Positions 1-11,191 of a stretch of DNA of 64,000 bases are shown here, piece after piece. Location: positions 9,344,727 to 9,408,726 of the forward strand of contig CM073327.1 of NCBI GenBank assembly GCA_037043015.1, read 5' to 3'. Position numbers and translations under genes: made by a program. The notes beneath the pieces are model-generated. The model saw only the letters and a program-made list of their open reading frames with translations. It was not told the origin of the DNA and searched no databases. Numbering within the stretch: position 1 is the first letter of the stretch; each line of letters opens with the position of its first letter. The DNA is from Bryum argenteum. Taxonomy: Eukaryota; Streptophyta; Bryopsida; Bryales; Bryaceae.

Positions 1-1
1 T

Positions 2-116
2 ATTCTAGGGTGGGTTGATCAACACGCTTTTGAGCAAGAATTTCTTGATATTGTCAAATCTACTTGGCCCGATACAAGCAATGCCTCCACGTCGATCATG
101 GAAGAAGTCAAAGGAG
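2..116 (+). CDS. Possible 3' end of an upstream exon, cut by the window edge
   Basis: An open frame runs from the window edge and is followed at 117 by a good donor (GAG|GTGAGT). An acceptor (TACAG|ATGGAG) lies at 191-193, just before the piggyBac ATG, so a 77-bp intron 117-193 is plausible. Splicing would enter the following DNA in a frame different from the transposase and stop near 283. This is therefore either the tail of a separate transcript or a 5' exon whose real splice pattern I cannot see. No protein family is recognised. Confidence 0.25.
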
Positions 117-193
117 GTGAGTATCTCTTGTGTAACATGTACCTAAATTTCATAGTTGAGAGTTATGAGTAATGTCTAACTTGGAGAATACAG

Positions 194-2838
194 ATGGAGT
201 GGGACAATATTCCAATGAGAAGGAGTTCACGTCTACAGACACAACCGGAACCAACTACGGTTCCTCCAAGCCCACCATCTAGTCCTGAAGCAATATTACC
301 TCCTCAACATCAAGAATTGCCAGATCTAGGACCTGGAGTTGAGCTCATGACCTTCCCTGATACAGATGTTGGCTTCAACGGCGAGTACTTGAATTCGCAA
401 TCTCCAGTGCATGCGTATTACCCAAGCTCAGAAGAATTGTGTAATGAAGAAGGAGAAGATGATAGTGGTATGGAGAGAGCTGCAAGTCTTGAGGATATCC
501 TCTGGCCACCTGAAGTCTTGCTTGCAGCAATAAACTTTGGCCGAAGAGGACGGAAGAGAGGTGGTGAGATCTACAATGCTGGACCTGATCCCGAAGAAGC
601 AAGCGGGAGTGGTGAGATGCACGGACCAGCGCTGCAGCTAGGCGTCGACCAAGATTGCGGTGATGCAACGGCGTTGCGACTAGTATGGGACTCAAGCCGG
701 CGGACTGCGGGCTGGCACAGCGCCGCGGCCACGAGGTCGGGCCACGTCGGCGAGTCAAGCGCGTCGGCTGCCAGCTGGGGTCCGGCGCCGAGCGCAGCGG
801 GGCATCTCCAGCCGAACAGCAGCAACGGCCGGCACGCCTGCTTACCCGGGCACCAGGGCCTTCCTGTGGCGGGTGCATCGCCTTCTGGCCTTCCCCTTAC
901 AGGCCATACGCTTGGGCTACAAGGGCAACCAGTAGTTGTGACTTCAGAAGAAAATATTGGTCAATTCACATTGCAGCCAAATATTTTTATTGGGGAGAGA
1001 AGTACTGGTATTGGGCCTGGAGAATTCTATGGCAATGATACTGAGGGCGGTAATAATAATATGGAGTGGGATGATGATGTTGAGGAAGAACATATAATAA
1101 GAAGGAGAATGACACGCAATGGTGTGAGGGATGATTTGGGTGGGAATGATAGTGAGGACTTACCCAATTTTGAAAGTGCCTCTGATAGTGATGGAGATAA
1201 TCGTAACGATGGGTTACCCCATCAACAAGAGGATATTAGGTGGCAATTTAGGAATGAGACTTGGGGAAACCCAAGTATTATGTATAATCCAATGCCGATA
1301 TCATTTTTGGGGAAACCCATGGGTCCTTCTCATCATCATCGTGGTATGCCAAGTTTTATGGATTTATTTGGCCTCTTTTGGACTCCACACATGTTGGCCA
1401 CTATTGTTCAAGAAACTAATCGGTATGCAAATGCTCCTTTAGATGAGCATGGAAATACCAAAGGTGGTCCTACTTGGGAGAATATGACAATTTCGAGCCT
1501 CAAAGCATTTATGGCCTTAGCCATATATATGGGGTTGAGGGTTCAACCTAATGTAAGAACATATTGGATGCGTGATGACCTCTTTGGATGCCCAAGTATT
1601 TCAAATATATTTACACGGGCCCGATTTCAAGACATTAGGAGATGTCTCCATCTTACAAACATGGAAGGACAAACTAGAGGGGACCCGGGTTATGACAAAA
1701 TCGGTCAAACAAGATGGTTAGTCAATGCTATGAGAGATCAATGTAAAAAGGCATGGTTTCTTGGAAAATATTTGACCATTGATGAAATGATGATTCGCTA
1801 TAAGGGGACATATTCACCGATACGTCAATATATGCCTAAGAAGCCTCAAAAGTGGGGCTTGAAGGTTTGGTGTTTGGCATGCTCGATTTCAAAGTTCGTA
1901 TGGAATTTCGAGATCTATTGTGGAAAAGACAATATTGTAGCCCCCCTTCCCATAGAACAACCTAATATTGTTCTTGGCGATGCTCGATTGGCCCATAATG
2001 TAGTTATGAGGTTAGTGGATGGCCTTTGGAACTTAGGCCATTGCGTGACAATGGATAATTACTTCACTAGTTTTGGACTTTTCACAACTCTTTTATCACG
2101 GGAAATGTATGCATGTGGGACAATAAGGGCAAACCGGGTTGGTCTTCCCTTAGATTTGAAAAACACCAATTCTTTCAAAAATGTGCCTCAAGGCACAACT
2201 TTATGGAAAATGCATGACACCCGCACGATATCATGTGTTATGTGGAAGGATAAGAAGCCCGTGCTTCTTATTTCCACTCATTATTTGCCAATTCAACCCC
2301 CATGTGAGAAGGTAGTAACGGTCCCTCGGCGAAATGGTGCAAGTCGTGAAATGATTCTAACATCCCCGATTTTGAAAGAATATACAACTCACATGCGAGG
2401 TGTAGATGTTGCCGATCAACTCCGAGCATCCTATTCATGCCAAATGCGGAGCCACAAGTGGTGGCACCGTATTTTTTTCTTCTTATTGGATGTCTCGATT
2501 GTCAACATGTATATATATTATTTGGAGTGTGTGAAACACTATCGATATAACCGCACGCCGATGACACACCTTCAATTCAAGAAGGGCTTATGTGAAGCCC
2601 TTCTTCAAGGGTGGCCTATGAGAGATTCACACCCGCGGATATTCCTCGAGCAAGGAACACGCCATTGATTTGTGTACCCACATATACAAAATTACGACGT
2701 CGGTGTGTGGTTTGCCAAAAATTTGAACCACATTATTATCGCCGGAAGTGTGGAGACAAATGGATGTGTCTCAATCGAGGTTGCTTTGAGAAGTGGCACA
2801 CGATATTGCCATACGACGCCAACGCCATATGTGAGTGA
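194..2838 (+). CDS. piggyBac-family transposase (DDE_Tnp_1_7), C-terminal Cys-rich domain in a shifted frame
   Basis: An 824-residue ORF (194-2668) holds a piggyBac-type catalytic core from about residue 375. Family piggyBac proteins are a few hundred residues shorter. The three catalytic aspartates are visible in their family contexts: D530 (TIDEMMIRYKG), D621 (TMDNYFTS) and D738 (MRGVDVADQL). The acidic N-terminal third is poorly conserved and contains a GC-rich stretch (about nt 590-920) unlike the AT-rich core. The C-terminal zinc-binding Cys-rich domain (CVVC..C....C...CF..WH pattern) lies at 2690-2838 in a different frame, entered by a net -1 shift between 2611 and 2668. No convincing slippery heptamer is visible there, so a frame-breaking mutation is likelier than programmed frameshifting. 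piggyBac enzymes cut and paste at TTAA, matching the TTAA-flanked MITEs elsewhere in the window. The core looks intact; full function is doubtful. Confidence 0.88.
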
Positions 2839-2939
2839 ATGTAAGTATTTCTTTTTGCATACAAAGAGGAAGCTCAAGTTTGTTACCCCACATTTTGCGC
2901 ATATAGTACTTTGCTTGTGAATAATAGTACTTTCCTTGT

Positions 2940-3232
2940 GAATAATACTTTGCTTTATTTCAACCCCACAAACAAACGTTAGTAATAATAATATGAATAG
3001 TACTTTGCTTGTGAATAATACTTTGCTATGTTTTTTATCCCACAAACAAATATGAATAGTAGTTGAGTTATGAATAATACTTTGCTTTATTTCTTACCCC
3101 ACAAACAAATGACACCACAATAATTTGAATATTGCTTGTGAATAATTCTTTGCTTTGTTTCTTACCCCACATACAAAAGTTAGTAATAATACTATGAATA
3201 ATACTATGCTTATGGATAATTTATTTTTTTAT
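2940..3232. repeat. Degenerate 59-73 bp tandem repeat 3' of the piggyBac ORF
   Basis: The block GAATAATACTTTGCT, then a T-rich spacer, then CCCCACAAACAAA recurs with copies starting near 2940, 3013, 3072 and 3140 and a decayed copy near 3196. It lies directly downstream of the transposase. It could be subterminal repeat DNA of the piggyBac element, because such elements often carry internal repeats near their ends. Confidence 0.75.
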
Positions 3233-3279
3233 TAGTTACATTAGAATTCTTGTAAATTGATAAATTTTGGTGATTTTGT

Positions 3280-3660
3280 AGGTGTTCGGCAATCCCTGGA
3301 GTCCTTTCTCCAGTTAGGAGAATTCTATTTTGTGCCCTGGAGAACGACTTCGCAAAGGGGGCTTCAATCAGTGCGCCTACTGCACGGTACAAGTGGTGGC
3401 CAGGGACGGCAGCAAGGCGGGCCAGCTCCTCCAGCTCGGCTCTTTCCAGATCACGAAATTCCTGCCACCTCATGTGGCTCCCCAAGGTGCCAGTCAAATC
3501 CACTTTGTCGTTGCAAGCGTGGGCCTTTTTGTCAGATCATCTTTTTATAGGGAACTTATAAAGAGCTTAGGGAGCTTAGTAACGGTGGGGAGCAACGGGA
3601 AGAAAGCCCTCCCTTTATTGCAAGTGACACATGTCATAGCTATCTACATAGAATATTAGG
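3280..3660. other. GC-rich island of unknown origin between AT-rich repeats
   Basis: About 380 bp of much higher GC than its surroundings, with overlapping open frames on both strands (about 97-109 codons) but no recognisable domain. It may be a captured exon fragment inside the piggyBac element or unrelated DNA. The rest of 3660-3940 holds nothing I can identify. Confidence 0.35.
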
Positions 3661-3944
3661 CAAAGTATTTATGGTGGCAGTAGGCTATTCATAGCTCTGC
3701 CATATTGCCAGCAATGGGCCCGTAAGATTGAGAATGGGTTCCCATTCTTCTTTGTTGCCCGTCCATTTACTAATTTGCATATGTGTGTTTATGTTCTCCA
3801 AAATTGTCAATAATTGAGATTTTACTTTTTTCAAATTTTTTTCCCCCATGACTCTGATTTGTGTAAAGGAACATTTTCACCGTTCACTTTTGAAAAATTC
3901 AAAAAGTTGATGGTGGATTTGTATTAGAACCCCAATTTGTTCAC

Positions 3945-4362
3945 TTAGAGTACTTTTTTGCCTCCTTCTAGAAAAAAAATTGTATGAAGGTCCAAAAAGT
4001 GGAATGAGTGTCTAAAATTTTGCATGGGTGTGGCCAACTTGATTTCTAACATGGAAAAAAATACTAGCAAAATGTTTAGGGTAACAATCACCAAGTCTCC
4101 CTTTGCACCAAGTAGACTATGTCTTTCGGGCAAGCCACAAAAAAATTTCTGCATCAACTTTGAACGTTATGATCTCACAAATGGTGCAGATCCAACGGTT
4201 GAGATTTGACATGGTAATCATGGATGAAGTTAGGTTCAAGATCTTACGGTTGAATGTTCCAGAATACAATAAAAATTTATGCCATACTCCAAACTCCACA
4301 ATGTGGTCAAAAATCGCAGATTTTGAGATTGGAGGTTGCAAAAACGCTTGGGCCTTTAGGGG
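3945..4362. mobile_element. piggyBac-like TTAA element end (family B), possibly the right end of the transposase-bearing element
   Basis: The sequence from about 3945 matches the right half of the family B MITE at 21273-23159 (shared blocks around TCTTCTAG, TTTGCATGGG and GATCCAACGGTTGA). It ends in CCTTTAGGGG followed by TTAA (4363-4366). This is the same terminus as the MITEs, 1.5 kb downstream of the transposase. Either a truncated B copy landed here, or this is the right terminus of the autonomous element. Confidence 0.6.
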
Positions 4363-4659
4363 TTAACTTCACTTCAGAGACTTCTCAAATATTATATTAA
4401 ACGCTCCATACTTCTATACATCTAATTTCAAAAGCTTCATTTTAATTTTACATATCACATATGCATATTGTTTAATACACATTAAATTGTCTGTAGTGAG
4501 TAAATAAACAAAAATAATTGAAATATGTGAAGAAGGGATAAAAATGACCAACGTCTATTTTGTCGTGCATGCCGTCGATTGTCATCATTATGCTATTACG
4601 TGTTTGAGGAACGTGTGTGATATAGCTATGACTATTGATTTCAAATTTGGGCGCCAAAT

Positions 4660-7530
4660 TTCTCTAAGATTGTGCCATGGGGGGCCTGACGTGCCGGCGG
4701 AGCATGAAAGTGTGTCGCCAAAATGTGGTCAACGAATGCGTCGAAGAGCATTTCCTGTTGTACTTCTACCAATTGAGAGATATTCACGACCTCCTGGCCA
4801 TTTTAAGCCACTTATCTCACCAACATAAGTCGCCCTGAATTCTAAGCACCTAAAATGTGCTCTCCTCATGGGGCCCGTGTGCAGTCTTGACGCAGAATTT
4901 AGGTGTCACGAATTTGAGAGAGCCTAGAGTGCAGGTGCGCCTCAAATTGCTCTGTATGCCGGTGTGCCTTGGTTACAATGGAGTCACCAGACAGATGAGG
5001 ATCCGCGGGCACCGCTGTTATTGGCAGACCCTATTTGATGCACAACATGACAACTCGAGCTAGCTTGCACTCCTCGATTTAAACGTCGCAAGACCGCACG
5101 CGGAACCATTCCGAAGAGAATTCTGATTTATCAGCCGGGAAGTCATACCTCACAGGCAGGAGGTGAAAGATGTGATCGATGCGGTAGATGCGCTGCCAGG
5201 GTTAGCATTCACTTACTGCATGTCGTTTCCAGACTTCAACATTAGCTTCTGGCGATACAGACGAAGGTCCGCCGCCATTACTTCTACACGTGCCGGCGAT
5301 CGGCACACGCTCCACCCACGCACCTGCCGTCGCAAATCGTCATCACCGAGTTCAGGCAAATCTTCGCGTATCGCTACATGGATGCACTTTGCATTTCTCA
5401 TTTGAACTTATGTGATTTCATCTATTTTGCAGATGCACGTGAAGACGAAGATCAGAGAATGGAGCGCACAGACTCAAAGGATGCGACCGTTGCGACCAAC
5501 GGCTATCCTGCTGACGAGTTTCCTGCTCTAGAAGAAACTGACGATGGAGCACCTGCAGAAGATGTGCTTACGGAAGCAGATGTCACCAAGGAGGTTAACA
5601 ACCTAATTACTTCAGAAGCCGCTGTGATTGTCTCCAAAATTCAGAAGTTGCGATTTCAACTGGTTCACAAGTCCCGGATGTCTATCCCGCTCTGTAAAAT
5701 GGTGGGGCTGCCACTGGTGAGGCCAGCCATGAAATCTGATAATGCAATGCTCTAAGATCACTTTCGTGATGTTGACTACATCGAAGGCCAAGGTGTGTTT
5801 TATGTGTCTATCGAGAACGACGTCAAAAAGAAAGATAATGCAAAGACAGTGGACGTGACAGCACATACAATCGCATTGTGGAGCCCGAACTGGGTAAAGG
5901 TGAATCTTCGGTAAATTTTACCTACCAACCGGACCGGTGTTTTCGAACAAGATGTTTCACGTGTAGGACGGAAACCAACGATTGCAAGCTTGGTACGCCT
6001 ACATTAACAAAGAGAAGTCTCACGATCTCGCCTGACATTTTAAAGTTGATTATATCCTGCTCGAGCTGAAAGGTGATAACATGGCGGCATTGACCGCACT
6101 CCACGAGATCAACTGGTAAGCAAGACTACTCCTATCCTACAGTGATTTCCAACGCGGCGTTCACCTCACGTCTTTCACCGCCAAGTCGCGGCTCAATCCC
6201 CAAAATGGCGCGAGCGGCGCAGCGTCCCGACTCGACTCCGACTCTACGACCCGAGCCACTTCTTCGATGATGTGTTTTAGTCTGCCGACTTAAGTCGTGG
6301 CGTCCGCGGTGTCTTGAGTCCCATACGAGTTTCGGCAAGCAAGCAGACACTTGGTGTGCCTAACAGCTTAATTGAATGTACAATTTGAAGTCTTGTTGTC
6401 TATATACCGGCCGACATCTTTGTGATAGTGACGTGACGGGTAAGGTCTTTGCAGACGAAATAAAAATTCTCACGTTCAACTGAACTTGGTGCACAAGCTC
6501 TACCGGGCACAAAGGATTGGACGATTGAATGTTTTGTATTTCAAAAGCATAATCACTCGTGAAGAAGAAGTTGTTTCTATCCTCAAGCACCTAACAAAAT
6601 CGACGGTGGTTGCTCGACAATCGTTATACAACGCCTTATACTGGGTATGACTTCTTTTCATTCTTTCATTCTCGTAGTTTTATTCTAAAGACATTCTTTA
6701 TCCTGGGAATGATCTGCAGACGAAATTCGCTCAGGCCGCGACTGCTCGCATCAGCCACGCGATTGCGTTTTAAGCGCAGCTTCACCGCAACAACTATTCA
6801 TGACAAATACAACCAAGAAATCATTTACAAAAATCGACGACATTGAGTGAGCTTCATAAAACAATTACCCATTTGCGACCCTAAAAATACGTGGACGCTT
6901 CTCGGAACCGTGAAGGAAAGACTACAAGACATTCTCATGAGGCCGAGATGTCGCGGGAGGTTGCTTTATTTCGCAACTTCACCATGACATGTACACAAAG
7001 GTGTTTTGTTGAATCACGAAACTACCAACAAAGCTTCGAGAAGAAGTTTTTTAAACTCTCGGTTTCACCGAAAGAACAATACGTGCACTTCTTTCACAAA
7101 GCAACGTGGTGGTCACAGGTAAAATTGTTCGCGGTCTCAGCCTTTAATGTATAATACTCTTGTACCAGAATATCATTGTTTCCAAAAGGTCTCAACTGCC
7201 ACTTTACTTCTACCACCCAACTTGTAATGCAAGTCCTTGTATATTCCGTGAAGCGATTGCCGTGGTTTGAATTCTGTGCAGCTGTCAAATGCAGTGTCAA
7301 AGGAGTTTGAAGTCGGGATGAACATGATGAAGCAAGTGGTCAATTACAATCCTCCAGGTGCTATGGAGCCCGTCGTCACCGTGACGGAATACGTTGAGAG
7401 AATGCGGATTGCTTGTCGGCGCCAAAGTCTGTTCTTTGTTGCGGACATGACGGCAACTCAAAAGACAAGGCTGACAGAGAATGAGGAGGCACCGAATGGG
7501 GCCAAGAAAGACCAGAAATGAGGGGATTCC
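4660..7530 (+). pseudogene. Unidentified degraded multi-exon gene-like region
   Basis: GC-richer DNA with several open stretches and splice-like junctions. An acceptor TATTTTGCAG precedes the open frame from 5434. That frame runs through acidic sequence to a TAA at 5753-5755, then continues in the same frame to a donor-like GTAAAG near 5895. A last segment at 7280-7521 follows a CTGTGCAG acceptor. The in-frame stop and scattered frame breaks argue for a pseudogene. I recognise no family, and exon joining is uncertain. Confidence 0.3.
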
Positions 7531-7696
7531 TCATGAGAAGGCTCAGATGATCTTGGAAGGAAGGCAAAGAAGAAGTAATATTGATAAGAGGAGGAATAGA
7601 TCTATTTGGTGTTGAAGAGAGTGAAGAACAACGACCTTCAACTTCTATATCTTGAAATTTAAAGAAACTTCCGGAGTAAGGTCACCAGAAGGCTCT

Positions 7697-8005
7697 ATGG
7701 AACCTTCCGGGAGGCTCGTGGGAGCTTCCGAATCTAGGAAGATCAGCGGAACCTTCCTAAAACAATTGGATCCTTATGGAACCTTCCTGAAGCTTTTGCA
7801 GGCTTCCGAAACTACTAAACTATCCTGGAAGCTCACAAGCTTCCCTAAACTACTAGAAGCCTATACGTGTTCGGCGAAAGCTTTTGAACTAGTGGAAGGT
7901 TCTAACCTTCCAAAAACTCAACTCGCAAAATATACTAAACTAGAAATCTTTGGTAAGAGGGTGATCACTAGAACTCACGGGGTGTGGATAATCACTGTAT
8001 AAAGA
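7697..8005 (+). promoter_or_regulatory. Cluster of heat-shock-element-like inverted repeats upstream of a TATA box
   Basis: GAAnnTTC units lie at 7700-7707, 7749-7756, 7779-7791 and 7895-7902. The third is a complete three-unit GAAnnTTCnnGAA, the heat-shock-factor consensus. Further TTCC/GGAA repeats, including a GGAAGC...GCTTCC inverted repeat near 7827-7844, fill the interval. A TATAAAG box follows near 7999. No clear coding region follows, so this could be a promoter that lost its gene or a retrotransposon LTR. Heat response is inferred from motif shape only. Confidence 0.4.
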
Positions 8006-8009
8006 CGTC

Positions 8010-10490
8010 CGCGACAAATGCATTTCGCTTTTCAATCTCCCAACACTTACTCACGTATCGCATTCTTCAAGATCAATCTTGATAGATTCTCACGCCATGT
8101 CCACGCAGAACTCAATTCGCAACTTACATGACAAATCAAGATGTCTTATTCCTATTGACCTCTTGGGGTTCGAAGATCAGATTAACGTTATGAATTCCAT
8201 AATGTGCACAATCCGTCGTTAGAGATTGACGAAATATGGCGTTTTGTCTACAATTGTAGATCTGCATTGCAATCACGCCGCAAAAAAATAAAACGTTCGT
8301 TAATCAATTATTTTTATATAGAGGCAAAGAGATGCCGATAGCTGATATCATTTATAATAGAATGGAGAACTCTAATGAAGATGACAAGGGCTGTTTCGTA
8401 GGATTGTGCATAACACATAAATTATATATAGTTTATTCATGTCCATTACAATTTGTAGGAAGAAGTTGTGAAGTTACAGGAAGGAGAAGTAATGGGGAAG
8501 GTGAAGAAGTGGTGACAATGCTTTGAGGCAAAGAGGATGTCGAAAGAGATTTGGAAAATGTGAGTTCGGAATCAACTGAATTCATTTTTTTCTTTGAAAT
8601 TTTACCGAGTTTATTAATATGTTCCAGGAGAAGCAGTCAAAACACGTGCGGAGTAGGAGATGTTATTTTTTCCTATTCTGAGTGTGTATTCTTGATAAAA
8701 CTCGATAGTCGCGCGTCTTCGTTGGATTCGTGTTATTTGTGCTCATCGTATTTGAGATTTGGCGTCTAACCAGGATGCTTCTCCTTTGATGGCTATGTTA
8801 AAAATGATGTTCTTCTTCGTTGAGGACGATAATCCTCTTAATGTCGAATATTAATTTTCCCAAAATTCTAATTTTTAGAGGGTGCTGTGGAGCTTGTCGA
8901 GACCAGTCTAGAACTGGTTGGTTATCAGAACCGCGTTGATGCAAGTTTAACATTTTCACCTCGAATCCTTCTTTAAAATCTAACTTTTTTACCTTGAAGC
9001 TTGTTCTCATTGTGTTTGCTGGTGTGAATTGTGTTTGCTGGTGTAAAAAAATGTTGTTGAGTACCTTGAGGCTGTCGAGGCCGAGTTGCTTGGCTGTTTT
9101 CAGCCAAGACGGAGCCTTCTCTTTCTTTTACCTGTAGATATTACAGAAAGTTTTGTCACTATCTCTGGTCATGTGGTTTTATAAGACCAAGTCATGTAAG
9201 CATTATTGATTAGTTAGAAATCTCTACACTAGAATTTCAGATTTTGATATATATATATATATATATATATATAACTATTTTTTGTTATATATGTTTGAAC
9301 AAAATTCATAATGAATAAGACAAACCAAAGAAAATTACTTTTAAAGTGATGCACATGATGACTTTTTTGTAATATCATAGATTCTTTGTTTTACTTATGT
9401 TTTTAATCACATTAAATTGAATATTATTCTTTTCATTTATTATTATTATCATAATTTATTTTTTATAATAAGCATACTATAATTACTATAGCCCATTGAA
9501 ACATAAAAAAGTTGAACAAAAAGGATCAATATAATAATTTATTTAGATGTGATTAAAAACACAATTTAAATATGTATGTTGTGTTTTTACAAACAAGTCA
9601 TTATAGAGATTAGAGACGTCACTTGTAGTGTCGTTTTCTATTGGAGGTAATTATTAAGTTTCTAGCAATACTCAATATAGTGTTTACTCTCGAGAGGAGG
9701 AAGTAGTATTGTTCCAATCTCCCATTGTCCGATAGCCGTTGAGATATTAGTATTACAAACAGACACTTCATTCATGCCGGACCCTTACCAAGGACAAAAG
9801 TTTTTGTCTAACAACATCAAGTTATTTGCAAATTTACCTTTTTGAACCTCCTATACGATTGGTAAATATTCAAATCACAAATTCAAACTGTAAACCATTG
9901 ATCTATCTATTTGGTCATGTCTCCAATAATACATTGTAAACAACAATGAATGTCTCCATAATACATTGTGAACAATCAATATCAAAGGACGCGTAGAGAA
10001 ACATATACTTATTGTATTTTCTTATCAAAAAGGGTTAAGTTCAGAAGACTATAAAAAACTTCACCATACTAGGCAAGTATATTTAGTGTAAAGCATTGCC
10101 TTTACTAACATCACTCTAAGTAATAATTAAGTAATCAACCTACTTTTGTAAAGAGAACTAATGGTGGATTTCGACACTATTAATAATAAATAGTAACTCT
10201 CGACATAGTAATATTCTAAGATATGGATGAGTTAGTAAGGAGATGAAATTTTAGATAAAAAAAGCCAAATTTTAAAATGGATTGAACCAAACTAGATGAG
10301 AACTGGAATCATGGAAAGTAAAACAGGAACCAACTTCAAGTGCAAATGGCAGCTACAGAGAGAGGTGGCAACAGAATGCAGCCATCAACACTAATTACCC
10401 ACAAATTGACAAAAAGTGTTGGAAAGGTAGCAGGGGTAATCACATTATTCATCACCTGATCACCCCATACAAAATACACTTCATACTAAA
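8010..10490. other. Gene-free AT-rich stretch
   Basis: I see no supported gene. It holds a pure AT dinucleotide run at 9247-9273 and a SINE-like copy near 9640-9800. Short open frames here have no family resemblance. Confidence 0.6.
9640..9800. mobile_element. SINE-like repeat copy (same family as 14356-14635)
   Basis: It matches the right part of the insertion at 14356-14635 over the blocks CTCGAGAGG, GGAAGTAGTATTGTTCCA and GACACTTCATTCA, with roughly 80-85% similarity by eye. No coding potential is visible. The boundaries are approximate. Confidence 0.55.
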
Positions 10491-11190
10491 TACACTATCC
10501 AGTGTAGTTGCAAAGGGTCAACAGCACAGTTGTCGGCAGCCAGAACGGACAAGATGACTCACCTTCCCAAAAGAAACAGAAAAGATTCCCAAAAGATTCT
10601 ACCGACATTGGCTTGCGGGAGAAAGGTGCTTCCAATTTCTCAAGTACCGCCACACGCTCAACATCCGCAATCATCTCCGCAACATCATCGCCAAGCAAAC
10701 CGAATCATCGCCACCATTCAATCGATCACCTACCGACTCGCAACTCCTTTACCGGAACTGACTCACTTTGCAGACATTCAAACGAATGATTTACCTTCCC
10801 AGCTGGCTAGCTTGGTGCCTTCCTCGATCGATCCCAAGAGTCAGTCGGTTTGACTTCTAGTTTGCAAGCCAGTTAGGGTTTGCCCACTTGTGTGCAGACA
10901 AAAGTCTCGTAGAATAATGGAGTTTGGTTTCCTTGCTATTCGAAAACTCGGTAAGCCCCCCACCGACAATGCAAGCTTATATCTTTGCCCTGCACCCCCT
11001 TCGTCTTCGTTGTCTCTTAGATCTTCAAGTTCGAGTACGGAACTAGACCTGGTAGGCTCCTGTGATGAAAGAATGTGGTCTCTGATTCTTTGTTCTTTGC
11101 GGAAAAGTGTGTGTATGTCGATCTGCTAGCAGTGGAGATGCTTGTTCAAAGTGTAAAGGAGTCTCTACTAGGTAGTCGTAGATCTTTCTG
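10490..11190 (+). other. 5' flank of the RBR gene, GC-richer, no certain coding exon
   Basis: Overlapping open frames of about 90-107 codons occur at 10508-10853 and a short one at 10890-11129, but none shows a known domain. The stretch lies directly upstream of the RBR start and is best read as promoter and 5' untranslated sequence, possibly with a non-coding leader exon. Confidence 0.35.
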
Positions 11191-11191
11191 A

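Noticed and set aside
375..878. 167-codon minus-strand open frame opposite the piggyBac ORF
   Set aside because: It is a by-product of GC-rich sequence on the other strand, with no family resemblance. The plus frame carries the recognisable transposase.
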